From Niabella beijingensis (GTDB lineage: Bacteria > Bacteroidota > Bacteroidia > Chitinophagales > Chitinophagaceae), in assembly GCF_020034665.1 (NCBI RefSeq), contig NZ_JAIQDI010000001.1, positions 2,108,001-2,172,000 on the forward strand: a stretch of DNA of 64,000 nt, in the 5' to 3' direction. Under the pieces are notes generated by a model. It was not told the DNA's origin. It searched no databases and worked only from the letters and a program-made list of their open reading frames with translations. Of this stretch, positions 6,997-16,229 are shown piece by piece. The number at the start of each line of letters is the position of its first letter. Positions within the stretch are counted from its first letter, which is position 1. The translations under genes and the position numbers were made by a program.

Positions 6997-9243
6997 ATGT
7001 ATATGAAGAAGTTTATACCCTTCCTTTTACTGCTGCTGTTGTCGGTACAGGTAGACGCACAAAGAAGATCCAAAAGAAAAAAAAAGCAGGCCCCCGCACC
7101 GGTGGAAACGGTGGATACCATCCCTGCCTATACGCCTGCCATGATACGGCTGAAACTTCATGAAACGGTGGATGCAGATCAGAAGGCATTGATGGCCAGT
7201 GACGGAAAAGCCGACGCCATCCTGAAAGTTTCCTCTGATGAGCAGGTAAATAACGCGGTAAGCGATGCCGCTACCAAAAGGGTAGACTGGCTGCAATACG
7301 AAATAGAAACCGATCCGGCTCTGGATCAGCGGCTTAAGGCGAATTATTTGTCGGGGATCTCCGAGATCCTGCGTTTTGTAAAAACCGGCTGGGGACGGGG
7401 AGAGGTGGATGCGGCCTACCTGCCTCAGATCATTGCCACCTATAAAAAATGTGTTGAAGCCGACCGGAATAAACAGTCCATTGCTCCGGTCATCCGCTTT
7501 TTGCCTTATGACATTGCCTACACCGCTATTCTGCCCCGTGTTTTCAAGGACAATCCGGGCTATAAGGATACCAGGGACCTCATACTGATCAAACTGAGTG
7601 AACGTTATCCGCAAAAGACCTTTGGAGCACTGAAAATGTATCCGGAATCACCCCATGCAGACAGCCTGATAAGAGTAATGGCCCATAAATATCCGCAGCA
7701 GCTTTATGATTATGCGCAGGCCAACAACAAACTCAGCTACAAGATCCAGAATATTGAAGATGATCCACTTATAAAAAGTATTGTGAACATGGCCCGGAGC
7801 AGTAACAAAAGCGGCCAGTTCTATTTTCCCTTCCTGGATATCATCTCCACCGGCAAACTGACCATCGACGATATCGATGCCGTGAAAGACAACCCGGTCA
7901 AATATTTCCGGCTGCTGGTGAATACCCAGATCGAGTATTCCAGGCGTGCTTCTGCCGGGGATACGGCCATCGGCTATAAAAGCCTGCTGAGCAAACTGGA
8001 GCAAAAAGCCCGGGATGAATTTGTGGCGCCCATAAACGGGTTGCACGAACGGCCGGATGCCATCCGCTTCCGGGTATTGCAGCCCCTGAATGCAGAAGAG
8101 CTGTATTATGTGGCGGTACTCACCAACGGGCTGATCTATACCAGCAGCTATACGAACGGCGTATACCCCCTGATGATGAAAAAAGCGGGTAATAAGGGCG
8201 ATGAGCTGCTGAAGAACCTCAATTTTGACCATTACCGCAAGTTTTTAAGTCAGGCAGCAGCCTATAATACATTAAAACAATTCCTCAGCACTTTTGCCAA
8301 TAAGGATGATGCCAAGAACCTGATGACCACATTTGTAAGCAACCTCGAAAAAACCGAAGGACTGGAAGACGGGGTGGATGTGGCTGATTCTTATGCCAGT
8401 GTATATGAAACGCTTCCCGAGCTGGCCGGTCAGATGCTGAATGATGTAAAGGGAAATCTTGACCGCAACAAAGAGGCGGGTAATAAAAAAGGGGTGGCCA
8501 TTTACAGCATCCTGTACAACCTGTTCCTTTCTGCAGACTCCTCTAATCATATCGACCTCACCAAGGAATTGCACATTCCTCCTGTATATGATGTCAGCTT
8601 CAGCTCACTGGCCAATGAAAAGGGAGAAGTGATCAGCCAGGTATTCTTTTACGGAGACCAGGACGGCCGCAATATTTTCAACGGGTTTCTGAATATGTTC
8701 AATTCTAACTGGAAAATCGACCGCAGCAACAAGCAATGGGTTGTTATCAAATCCATTAAAGGCAATCCGGTTTCCATTTATGCCAACCGCCCGCTGGACG
8801 AGCTGAAAGGTGAGGATGATAAGGCCCAGCGCGCGCTGAACGCCTACCTGGAGGAAAACAACCTCTACCCCACAGTTACCATCCACCGGGGGCACAGCTA
8901 TTATGCACCGTCTACCATTGAATATATGTCTCCCTCCTCCAAACTGGTATTTATGGGCTCCTGCGGAGGATTTAACCTGATCGACTCCATCTTAAGGAAA
9001 TCTGAGGATGCCCATATTATTGCCTCTAAACAGATCGGGAAGACCGCCATCAACAAACCCTTCTTTTTATTGTTAACAGAGAAACTTCGTACGGGAAAAG
9101 ACATTGAGTGGATTCCCTTCTGGAAAGAATTTAAAGGCCGGGCGAACGTTCCGGGGTTTGAAGATTATATTCCCCCCTATAAGAACCTGGGAGCCATTTT
9201 CATAAAAGCCTATAAAAAAGAAACCGGGGAAACCGATATCTGA
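6997..9243 (+). CDS. Exported protein with putative caspase-like C-terminal domain, copy 1
   Basis: 748 residues; not recognised as a named family. A signal peptide (FIPFLLLLLLSVQVDAQ) is followed by a very basic stretch RRSKRKKK. The ATG at 7003 (MKKF) is an equally good start. The body is mainly helical, without membrane segments. The C-terminal part has a strand with HRGHS (His630, His633), then FMGSCGGFNLIDSIL (Cys656), then conserved WIPFWKEF and YIPPYKNLGAIFIKAYKK. A His followed by a Cys after hydrophobic strands recalls clan CD (caspase/CHAT/gingipain-type) peptidases; this is inference, and the His-Cys spacing of 23 is shorter than usual. A closely related paralogue follows 99 bp downstream, and all these blocks are kept in both. 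Confidence 0.75.
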   Translation: MYMKKFIPFLLLLLLSVQVDAQRRSKRKKKQAPAPVETVDTIPAYTPAMIRLKLHETVDADQKALMASDGKADAILKVSSDEQVNNAVSDAATKRVDWLQYEIETDPALDQRLKANYLSGISEILRFVKTGWGRGEVDAAYLPQIIATYKKCVEADRNKQSIAPVIRFLPYDIAYTAILPRVFKDNPGYKDTRDLILIKLSERYPQKTFGALKMYPESPHADSLIRVMAHKYPQQLYDYAQANNKLSYKIQNIEDDPLIKSIVNMARSSNKSGQFYFPFLDIISTGKLTIDDIDAVKDNPVKYFRLLVNTQIEYSRRASAGDTAIGYKSLLSKLEQKARDEFVAPINGLHERPDAIRFRVLQPLNAEELYYVAVLTNGLIYTSSYTNGVYPLMMKKAGNKGDELLKNLNFDHYRKFLSQAAAYNTLKQFLSTFANKDDAKNLMTTFVSNLEKTEGLEDGVDVADSYASVYETLPELAGQMLNDVKGNLDRNKEAGNKKGVAIYSILYNLFLSADSSNHIDLTKELHIPPVYDVSFSSLANEKGEVISQVFFYGDQDGRNIFNGFLNMFNSNWKIDRSNKQWVVIKSIKGNPVSIYANRPLDELKGEDDKAQRALNAYLEENNLYPTVTIHRGHSYYAPSTIEYMSPSSKLVFMGSCGGFNLIDSILRKSEDAHIIASKQIGKTAINKPFFLLLTEKLRTGKDIEWIPFWKEFKGRANVPGFEDYIPPYKNLGAIFIKAYKKETGETDI

Positions 9244-9304
9244 TTTTTTGCGTCTTGGTTTTGTTAAAAGATGAACGCAGACCTGCTTCCTGCAAAAAAG
9301 GAGG

Positions 9305-9312
9305 TAGTTTTG
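9305..9312 (+). promoter_or_regulatory. -7 element between the two paralogues
   Basis: TAGTTTTG matches TAnnTTTG, 31 nt before the chosen ATG at 9343, so the second paralogue may have its own promoter. This also argues against a start at 9271, which would lie upstream of the promoter. Confidence 0.45.
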
Positions 9313-9342
9313 CGCATTGCAAAGAATTTTAGTACGTATTTT

Positions 9343-11544
9343 ATGAAAAGATCGGCATTAGTTTTAGGATTGGTGGTTGTTTCCGTTACCCAGGCCTTTT
9401 CTCAGGCAGAAAATGGCGCTATCCCGGAATATACAATCCCTATTACCCGGCAGCTGGCCCACGATAACGTGGACAAGCAGCAGAAATTATTACTGGGAAG
9501 CGATGGCAAGGCCAATGACAGCTTTACAATTGATAACAATGAGAGTGCCAGCCAGATTGCCACAAAAGCGGTTACAGCAAAAGTAGACTGGCTGCAATAT
9601 GAAATAGAGACCAATTCCGGCATCGATAATCGCATGAAAACCGGCTATCTTTCCGGTTTAGTGTCTATTTTAAGCCATATGCGCACCGGTTGGCTGAAAA
9701 AAGAGGTTAACCCTACCCATTTTGACCAGATCATCGCACTGTATAAAAAGCTGATCGATGTGAATCAAAAAAAGGAATCGCTGGTGCCTTTTGTTTCTTA
9801 TTTCCCTTACGACATCGTTTATACGGCCACATTACCCCGGATTTTTGAGGAAAACCCCAGTTACAAACAAATAAAGGACATTCTCCTGATCAAATACTGC
9901 AATCAGTATCCGCATAAGGTCTTCCAGGCACTGACCAATTATCCGGATGCCCCGGCTGCCGACAGTCTGATCAAAATTGCGGGACGGCAATACCCGGAGC
10001 AGCTATATTCTTACGCACAGGCCTATAATAAGCTGGGCAGCAAGATCCGCAGCATCAAAGATGATGGATTTGTAAAAACCGTGGTGGACCTGTCTCAACA
10101 AAAAAGCGGTCAGATCTATTTTCCCTTCCTGGACAACCTGGTAAAGGGAAAGATCTCTATTGCCGAACTGGATGCCGCCAAGGACGACCGCTATAAATAC
10201 TACCGCCTGCTGGTGAACACACAGCTCGATTATACCCGCAGGGCCATGAATGGGGATACCGCTATTGGTTTTGCAGAGCTCACAAAACGGCTGCAGCGGA
10301 AAGCCGCTGATGATTTCGTGTCGGAGATCAATGGATTGCATGAGTCACCGGATGCCGTACGTTATAAATGCATACAGCCACTGAATGCCCAGGAACTGTA
10401 TTACCTGGCGGTGCTTACCGACGGGCTTATTTATACCAGCAGCTATGTAGGCGGTGTGTTTCCGCTGATGATGAAAAAGATCAATAACCGTGGTGATTCC
10501 CTGCTCCTGGCCATGCATTTTGATCATTACCGTAAATTTATCAGTCAGGCAGCCTCTTATAATACCCTGAAAAGCTTTTTTGCAACCTTTAAAAGTGAAA
10601 ATGATGTGCAGGGACTGATGTCGGCTTTTGCAAAAGGACTCGAAAAATCAAAAGGACTGGAGGACGGAGTGGATGTAGCCGATTCCTATGCCAGTGTTTA
10701 TGAAACCCTCCCCGACCTGGCAAAACAGATGCTGGCCAATATCAGAAACAACCTGGAAGCCAACCGGCGCAGCGGCAACCAGCGGGGCATCGCCATTTAC
10801 AATATCCTGTACAAATTATTCCTGTCCGCAGACCAGCGTAATAATATCAATCTTACCACGGAGCTGGGGATCCCGCCTGTATACAAGGTACCCTTTACCA
10901 ATCTGACAAACGAAAAGGGCGAGGTCATTACCCAGATGTTCTTTTACGGGGATGATGACGGTAAAATGGATTTTGACATTTTTGTGCGCACATTCGCCAA
11001 TGACCCCAAATGGAAGGTAGATCAGAGCAACAGCAAATTTGTGGTGGCAAAAACTACCAGCGGGGTTCCGGTTTATGTATACGCCAACCGTCCGCTGCCG
11101 AATGAAGAGGACCAGGATTATGTAGCGCAGACCGCCATGGAAGATTATTTACAGAACAATAACCTTTCGCCGACCGTTACATTTCACCGCGGCCACAGTT
11201 ATCATGCGCCTACCAGCGTCAGTTATATCACCCCCACCTCCCGGGTTGTATTTATGGGATCCTGCGGCGGGTTCAACCTGATCGATTCGATCCTGAAAAA
11301 ATCGAGCGATGCTCATATTATCTCCTCCAAGCAAACAGGTTACCGGGATATCAACCTGCCGTTTATCCGGATATTCCTGGAAAACCTCAGGAATAAGAAG
11401 GATGTAGACTGGATCCCTTTCTGGAAAGAATTCAGGGCTGCGGCGCATATAACCGGAATGGAGGACTATATTCCCCCTTACAAGAACCTGGGAGCGCTGT
11501 TCATCAAAGCCTATAAAAAATCTACGGGAGAAGAAGATATCTAA
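9343..11544 (+). CDS. Exported protein with putative caspase-like C-terminal domain, copy 2
   Basis: 733 residues, paralogue of the gene before it over its whole length. An in-frame ATG exists at 9271, but ATG 9343 begins the signal peptide KRSALVLGLVVVSVTQAFSQ directly, so it was chosen. The conserved C-terminal block is HRGHS (His615, His618) and FMGSCGGFNLIDSIL (Cys641), with the same 23-residue His-Cys spacing as copy 1, then WIPFWKEF and YIPPYKNLGALFIKAYKK. Other shared islands are VDWLQYEIET, GLIYTSSY, DHYRKF and EDGVDVADSYASVYETLP. Copy 2 lacks the Lys/Arg-rich stretch after the signal peptide. Periplasmic or surface location is likely; function unknown. Confidence 0.75.
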   Translation: MKRSALVLGLVVVSVTQAFSQAENGAIPEYTIPITRQLAHDNVDKQQKLLLGSDGKANDSFTIDNNESASQIATKAVTAKVDWLQYEIETNSGIDNRMKTGYLSGLVSILSHMRTGWLKKEVNPTHFDQIIALYKKLIDVNQKKESLVPFVSYFPYDIVYTATLPRIFEENPSYKQIKDILLIKYCNQYPHKVFQALTNYPDAPAADSLIKIAGRQYPEQLYSYAQAYNKLGSKIRSIKDDGFVKTVVDLSQQKSGQIYFPFLDNLVKGKISIAELDAAKDDRYKYYRLLVNTQLDYTRRAMNGDTAIGFAELTKRLQRKAADDFVSEINGLHESPDAVRYKCIQPLNAQELYYLAVLTDGLIYTSSYVGGVFPLMMKKINNRGDSLLLAMHFDHYRKFISQAASYNTLKSFFATFKSENDVQGLMSAFAKGLEKSKGLEDGVDVADSYASVYETLPDLAKQMLANIRNNLEANRRSGNQRGIAIYNILYKLFLSADQRNNINLTTELGIPPVYKVPFTNLTNEKGEVITQMFFYGDDDGKMDFDIFVRTFANDPKWKVDQSNSKFVVAKTTSGVPVYVYANRPLPNEEDQDYVAQTAMEDYLQNNNLSPTVTFHRGHSYHAPTSVSYITPTSRVVFMGSCGGFNLIDSILKKSSDAHIISSKQTGYRDINLPFIRIFLENLRNKKDVDWIPFWKEFRAAAHITGMEDYIPPYKNLGALFIKAYKKSTGEEDI

Positions 11545-11570
11545 AACCCTGATACTGTATTTGCATAGGG

Positions 11571-11645
11571 GGCTGTTTTAAAAGTCTTTGTTGTTATGCT
11601 GAACCTGGTTCAGCAATAACGCACCGGTTTTTGAAGCAGCCTTTT
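11571..11645. repeat. REP-like intergenic palindromic repeat
   Basis: A central hairpin TGCTGAACC/GGTTCAGCA (11597-11605 and 11607-11615) is flanked by outer partly inverted arms (GGCTGTTTTAAAAGTC at 11571 and GAAGCAGCCTTTTT at 11633). The core recalls the CATGCTGAAC...GTTTCAGCAT repeats that are scattered between genes in Bacteroidota genomes. It lies between two convergent genes and could also act as a terminator. Confidence 0.55.
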
Positions 11646-11673
11646 TATTTATGGTTAATGGAGCCGCTCATTG

Positions 11674-12372
11674 TTACTGGTGCCATAAACGTACACCGCC
11701 GTCAATACCATCCACGTTGGTTACAATACTCATATTTTCTTTCAGCTCCAGCGTTATTTTTTTTGCCAGTCCGCCCCCTATGAACAAATGATCGTAATTA
11801 AAAGTGGTCTGCAGTATCCGCAGTACTGCCTGCAGGCGCTTGTTCCATTCTTTTTTACCCAGATCGTCATACGCCCGCTGGCCGATATACTGATCATAGG
11901 TTTTACTATTAAAGCAGGGATGCTGTCCTATTTCCAGGTGTGGCAGCAATTTCCCGTCAAGAAAAAAAGCCGTACCAAAACCAGTGCCCAGTGTTATCAT
12001 CATTTCAAACCCGTTTCCCGCAATACAGCCCAGTCCCAGCATATCGGCGTCATTCACCACTCTTGCAGGTTTTCCCAGTACCTGGGTCAGTAATGCTGCC
12101 AGATCTACTTTGTTCCAGTATTGAGAACCCAAGTTGGGTGCGGTATATACGATATTATTTCTCACATAACCGGGAAATCCCGCAGAGATCCGGTCGTAAC
12201 GGAAATCTTTTACAAGATCTTTTATGGACTGCACCAGGTTTTCCGGAGTGGCAGGAACAGGAGTGGGCATTTTGGTATACTCCTGCATCATCTCACCCTT
12301 TTCGTCAAGCGTACAGCCTTTTACCTTGGAGCCGCCAATGTCGATTGCCAGTGTTATGGATGCCATATGCAT
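11674..12372 (-). CDS. ROK-family kinase, polyphosphate glucokinase-like
   Basis: Sugar kinase of the actin-like ATPase fold, 232 residues. Phosphate-1 motif AIDIGGSKVKG at the N terminus, GFPGYV and TAPNLG in the sugar-binding lobe, catalytic Asp in VVNDADMLGLG, and the ATP-binding TLGTGFGTAFFLDG. The DIGGSKVKG start and short length (usual ROK about 300, PPGK about 240-270) favour a polyphosphate/ATP glucokinase; the ROK zinc motif is absent. Either ATG 12372 or ATG 12366 (MASITLAID) can be the start; the second fits the family better. Confidence 0.82.
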   Translation of the reverse strand: MHMASITLAIDIGGSKVKGCTLDEKGEMMQEYTKMPTPVPATPENLVQSIKDLVKDFRYDRISAGFPGYVRNNIVYTAPNLGSQYWNKVDLAALLTQVLGKPARVVNDADMLGLGCIAGNGFEMMITLGTGFGTAFFLDGKLLPHLEIGQHPCFNSKTYDQYIGQRAYDDLGKKEWNKRLQAVLRILQTTFNYDHLFIGGGLAKKITLELKENMSIVTNVDGIDGGVRLWHQ

Positions 12373-12451
12373 TTCATTTTAGAAGCATGAAAGATACAAG
12401 TTTACGCGTCTTTAAAAAAAATTGTCTTCAGAATAATTATCTTGCAGGTCC

Positions 12452-14236
12452 ATGGCGGATTCAAAAAAAGCATTTTTTGATGTTTCAAAGGTCAGACGGG
12501 TTTTTCAATACGCAGCACCGTACAAAAAAAAGTTCTACCTGTCTGTTATTCTGGCGATCTTTTTAGCCATAATCACACCGGTGCGCCCCATGCTCATCCA
12601 GCTTACGGTGGATAAATATGTAGCACACTCGTTGCCCCGCATGGTCGTTTATGTTACCATCATCCAACTGGTCATTATTCTTATCGAAACGGTAATGCGC
12701 TTTTCCTTCTCCTTCACAACGGCCTGGCTGGGACAGGCGGTGGTAAAGGATATGCGGGATTCCATTTACAAAAAGATCCTCCGGCTCAACCTGCGCCAGT
12801 TCGACCGTACACCCATCGGCACGCTTACTACCCGCACCATCAATGATATTGAGTCCATCAATGAGATCTTCTCCGACGGACTGATCCCGATCATAGCAGA
12901 CCTGCTGTCCATCCTCTGTGTATTGCTGTATATGTTCTGGATCGACTGGAAACTGACACTTATTGCGCTGATCCCGTTTCCTATTATGATCATCGCCACC
13001 TATTATTTTAAAGAGAGCATCAACCGTTCTTTCTTTAAGGTACGGAATGCGGTGGCAGCCCTGAATGCCTTTGTACAGGAGCACCTTTCAGGTATGAATG
13101 TGGTACAGGCATTTCACGCGGAAAAAAGAGAGTTTGATAAATTCAATACCATCAACAGGCAGCACCGGGACGCGAACATCCGTTCCATTTTTGCCTATTC
13201 CGTTTTTTTTCCTGTGATCGAAATTGTCCTTGCCCTTTCCATCGGGCTGGTGATCTGGTATACTGCCAGGGAAGCGCTGGAACTGAAGCAGGGTCAGCAG
13301 GGCGTGATCGTTTCTTTTATCCTTTGTCTTAACCTGCTTTTCCGCCCGCTGCGGATGCTGGCAGATAAATTCAATACTGTGCAAATGGGCATTATCGCCA
13401 GCGAGCGTGTTTTCACTGTAATGGACAATCCCGATACGGACCATCCTCCGGACGGCGGCTACCAGGACCCGGAACAACGGGTGCAGGGTGTGGTTGATTT
13501 TGAAGAGGTGTCTTTTGCCTATATTGAAGAGAACTGGGTGCTGAAAAACCTGAGCTTTCACATCCGGCAGGGAGAAACCGTAGCGATTGTAGGTCATACC
13601 GGAAGCGGCAAAACGACGATCACCAACCTGCTGAACCGCTTTTACACCATTCAGAAGGGCACTGTAAAGGTAGACGGCAGGAACATTCAGTCCTTATCTC
13701 CGGAATACCTCCGGAAAAATATCGGTGTGGTATTGCAGGACGTCTTTCTTTTTTCCGGTTCTGTTCTTGATAACATCACGCTCCGGAATCCAGATATCTC
13801 CCGGGAGCAGGTGATCGCTGCGGCCAAAATGATCGATATGCATGATTTTATCATGCGGCTTCCGGGAGGCTATGATTATAATGTGAAAGAACGCGGCGCC
13901 ACCCTTTCGCTGGGGCAGCGGCAATTGCTTTCGTTTATCCGGGCCCTGTTGTATGATCCTTCCATCCTGATTCTGGATGAGGCCACATCCTCCATTGATA
14001 CAGAAAGTGAACTCCTTATTCAGAAAGCCACCGAGACGCTTGTAAAAGGACGCACCTCCATAGTTATTGCCCATCGCCTGAGCACCATCCGCAAGGCCGA
14101 CAAGATCATCGTGCTGGATAAAGGCGTATTGGTAGAAATGGGCTCTCATGAAGCGCTGATGCAGCAGAATGGCTTTTATGCCCGGCTGCATAAAATGCAG
14201 TTTGAGCAGCAACAGACCTCATCCACCCCGGTATAA
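12452..14236 (+). CDS. ABC exporter, fused permease-ATPase (MsbA-like)
   Basis: 594-residue half-transporter that should work as a homodimer in the inner membrane. Six membrane segments lie in residues about 25-310; the nucleotide-binding domain has Walker A VGHTGSGKTTI, Q loop VVLQDVFLFSG, signature LSLGQRQ, Walker B ILILDEATSS and H-loop IAHRLSTI. This matches lipid/drug exporters of the MsbA/YheI group; the substrate cannot be told from sequence. A near-match -7 element (TATCTTG, 12438-12444) sits only 7 nt before the ATG. It diverges from the kinase gene with about 80 bp between starts. Confidence 0.94.
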   Translation: MADSKKAFFDVSKVRRVFQYAAPYKKKFYLSVILAIFLAIITPVRPMLIQLTVDKYVAHSLPRMVVYVTIIQLVIILIETVMRFSFSFTTAWLGQAVVKDMRDSIYKKILRLNLRQFDRTPIGTLTTRTINDIESINEIFSDGLIPIIADLLSILCVLLYMFWIDWKLTLIALIPFPIMIIATYYFKESINRSFFKVRNAVAALNAFVQEHLSGMNVVQAFHAEKREFDKFNTINRQHRDANIRSIFAYSVFFPVIEIVLALSIGLVIWYTAREALELKQGQQGVIVSFILCLNLLFRPLRMLADKFNTVQMGIIASERVFTVMDNPDTDHPPDGGYQDPEQRVQGVVDFEEVSFAYIEENWVLKNLSFHIRQGETVAIVGHTGSGKTTITNLLNRFYTIQKGTVKVDGRNIQSLSPEYLRKNIGVVLQDVFLFSGSVLDNITLRNPDISREQVIAAAKMIDMHDFIMRLPGGYDYNVKERGATLSLGQRQLLSFIRALLYDPSILILDEATSSIDTESELLIQKATETLVKGRTSIVIAHRLSTIRKADKIIVLDKGVLVEMGSHEALMQQNGFYARLHKMQFEQQQTSSTPV

Positions 14237-14278
14237 ATATATTTTCCCGCCTCCCCTTCCCCGGTTTTCAAAACCCGT

Positions 14279-14286
14279 TACTTTTG
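14279..14286 (+). promoter_or_regulatory. -7 element before the ECF sigma gene
   Basis: TACTTTTG matches TAnnTTTG. The sigma gene start is about 100 nt downstream, leaving a long leader; no second match lies closer. Confidence 0.35.
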
Positions 14287-14389
14287 CTTTTCCGAATTTA
14301 GTGCAGTTTTTTTTAATCCGAGGCAACCCCTGACAGGAAATTGCTGTATGTACAGTATATAAACCATTTCATAACCTCATTCATAGTGT

Positions 14390-14965
14390 TTGTCAGTACC
14401 TCCTAAGACCGAGTATAGCCTGTCGAGTATTGTAGGTGGCTGTAAGTTGGGCACCCCCTCCTGGCAGAGGCGGTTGTATGAACAGTATTTCGGGTTTGCC
14501 CTTTCGGTTTGCATGAGGTATACCTCCTCAAAAGAGGAAGCACTTGAAATGGTCAATGACGGATTTGTGCGGGTATTCAGGGGCATAGCGCAGTTTCAGG
14601 AACCGGGCGACCAGGATCTTTTATCAAGAATCTTTATGAGCTGGTTAAAGAAAATAATGATCCATACTAGCATCAACCATTACAAAGCTGCTAAACGAAC
14701 GGCAGACCGGGTCGATAGCAGCACAGACCATCCGGATGTAGCGGCTGCAGGCAGCGCGGTTGATGATATGGCTTACCTGGACCTGGTAAAGCTGATCCAA
14801 CGGTTAAGTCCGGCCTACCGCAACACCTTCAGCCTGTTTGCCATCGAAGGATACAGCCATGAAGAAATAGCAAAGACACTGGGCATTTCAGTAGGTACGT
14901 CAAAAACCAACCTCATGAAGGCCCGCAAAAATCTCAGGGAAATGCTGGAGCAATTAAATGAGTAA
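14390..14965 (+). CDS. ECF-type RNA polymerase sigma factor
   Basis: 191 residues. Region 2 is visible at about 15-80 (LYEQYFGFALSVCMRYTSSK then EEALEMVNDGFVRVF), region 4 at about 130-190 (LSPAYRNTFSLFAIEGYSHE then EIAKTLGISVGTSKTNLMKA). The start must be TTG 14390: an in-frame stop lies at 14384-14386 and the first internal ATG (MRYTSS) would remove half of region 2. The next gene overlaps by 8 bp, and its N terminus looks like an anti-sigma tail, so the pair is probably a sigma/anti-sigma unit. Confidence 0.9.
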   Translation: MSVPPKTEYSLSSIVGGCKLGTPSWQRRLYEQYFGFALSVCMRYTSSKEEALEMVNDGFVRVFRGIAQFQEPGDQDLLSRIFMSWLKKIMIHTSINHYKAAKRTADRVDSSTDHPDVAAAGSAVDDMAYLDLVKLIQRLSPAYRNTFSLFAIEGYSHEEIAKTLGISVGTSKTNLMKARKNLREMLEQLNE

Positions 14966-16178
14966 AAAATTTTCACATATGAACGATGAAGAGTTGGATC
15001 AACTCTTTCGCGATGCAGCCAGCCGTTTTCAGCCTCCGGATGCCCCGGAAGGCGCATGGGAAGCGTTTTACAGGACGAAAATGCTCCCTGCCGAAAAAAA
15101 CACCCGACAACGCCGGTTCTTTATACCATGGCGTTACATGCAGCTTGCAGCAGCCGTGCTGCTGCTGATTGCCACCGGCCTGGTGTTTTTTCTGAAGCAG
15201 GCCCCCCTGGCAGGTCTTGGCGGAATCAGCTCAAACGACAGGGAGCCTTCCGGTATCCTAAAAAGCGAAACATCTCCACCTGTCGAAGAAGGCGGTCTTC
15301 CTCCTGCTTTTATGCCGGGCGGCACTGCAGACAATTACCCGGCGAAGGGCGGCGCACCGGATCTGGCAGCCATGATTCCACAAAAGAACCTCTATCCGGT
15401 TATCAGCAGCGGCCCACCTGCTTTTAATATCCCGGAAAAGGGGGCAAAGACGCAGCAGCATGCCGATACTGCGGCTGCCCGGAAGCCGTTCTTTTCATTA
15501 CGTGATAAACCGGCAGGCGAACGTCCGGCCCAGCCTGCCCTGCCCGGCTTTTACGATCCGTCTCCGTCAACGGAAACTTCCAGGGGAAGAACTGCGACCA
15601 CCCGCTGGCAGGTGGGACTGCTGGCGGGTTCCAACCTGGGAATGGTGCGGGGTACTGTTTCCAGTAAGCCGGGACTGAATGCCGGTGTACTGGTGCAGCG
15701 AAAGCTGGGGCAGTCCCGCTTCTCCCTTGAGTCGGGTGTGGTGTATGAATCTATGACCTATGATGTGAACAACGCCGACTTCAATCCCAACGGAAACCCG
15801 GTGTCCTCCCGGGTATCCAATATCGAAGGAGCCTGTACCATGGTAGATGTACCGGTAAATGTCCGTTATGACGTAGTGGCCTCTAAAAAGAACAAAGCGT
15901 TTATAAGCACGGGCGTATCGCCCACTGTGATCGTAAAACAAAGCTATATCTATGATCTGGATCAGGGGGATGGGCCGGTCCAGATCAACCGGGATGTTTC
16001 CGGCAGGGGAAAAAGTGTTTATGCCGTTGCCAATCTTTCCATCGGCTACGAGCAGAAATGGAATCATGTATCTGTTCAGATCGCGCCCTATGTAAAGATC
16101 CCGATGGGTGAGATCGGATATGGAAATCTGAGCCTGGGCGGAGTAGGCACACAAATTTCTATCAAAAAAGATCTGTAA
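14958..16178 (+). CDS. Anti-sigma-like N terminus fused to a periplasmic/outer-membrane beta-barrel-like domain
   Basis: 406 residues. Residues 1-55 are a charged cytoplasmic segment (MNDEELDQLFRDAASRFQPP), as in anti-sigma factors encoded behind ECF sigma genes; one membrane helix follows at about 55-78 (MQLAAAVLLLIATGLVFF); then about 130 residues of Pro/Gly-rich linker; then a C-terminal domain from about 210 with alternating strands (WQVGLLAGSNLGMV, FSLESGVVYESMTYDV) resembling PorT-like outer-membrane barrels. A single chain running from cytoplasm through the inner membrane to an outer-membrane-type domain is known from Bacteroidota but its topology is puzzling. Translationally coupled to the sigma gene. 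Confidence 0.8.
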   Translation: MSKKFSHMNDEELDQLFRDAASRFQPPDAPEGAWEAFYRTKMLPAEKNTRQRRFFIPWRYMQLAAAVLLLIATGLVFFLKQAPLAGLGGISSNDREPSGILKSETSPPVEEGGLPPAFMPGGTADNYPAKGGAPDLAAMIPQKNLYPVISSGPPAFNIPEKGAKTQQHADTAAARKPFFSLRDKPAGERPAQPALPGFYDPSPSTETSRGRTATTRWQVGLLAGSNLGMVRGTVSSKPGLNAGVLVQRKLGQSRFSLESGVVYESMTYDVNNADFNPNGNPVSSRVSNIEGACTMVDVPVNVRYDVVASKKNKAFISTGVSPTVIVKQSYIYDLDQGDGPVQINRDVSGRGKSVYAVANLSIGYEQKWNHVSVQIAPYVKIPMGEIGYGNLSLGGVGTQISIKKDL

Positions 16179-16229
16179 TGCAATAGTATAGTAACATATA
16201 ATCCTCTTATTCAATTTAAATCTGTAATC

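Noticed and set aside
9271..9342. 24-residue N-terminal extension of the second paralogue
   Set aside because: It would put the signal peptide in the middle of the chain and lies across the -7 element; copy 1 has no equivalent.
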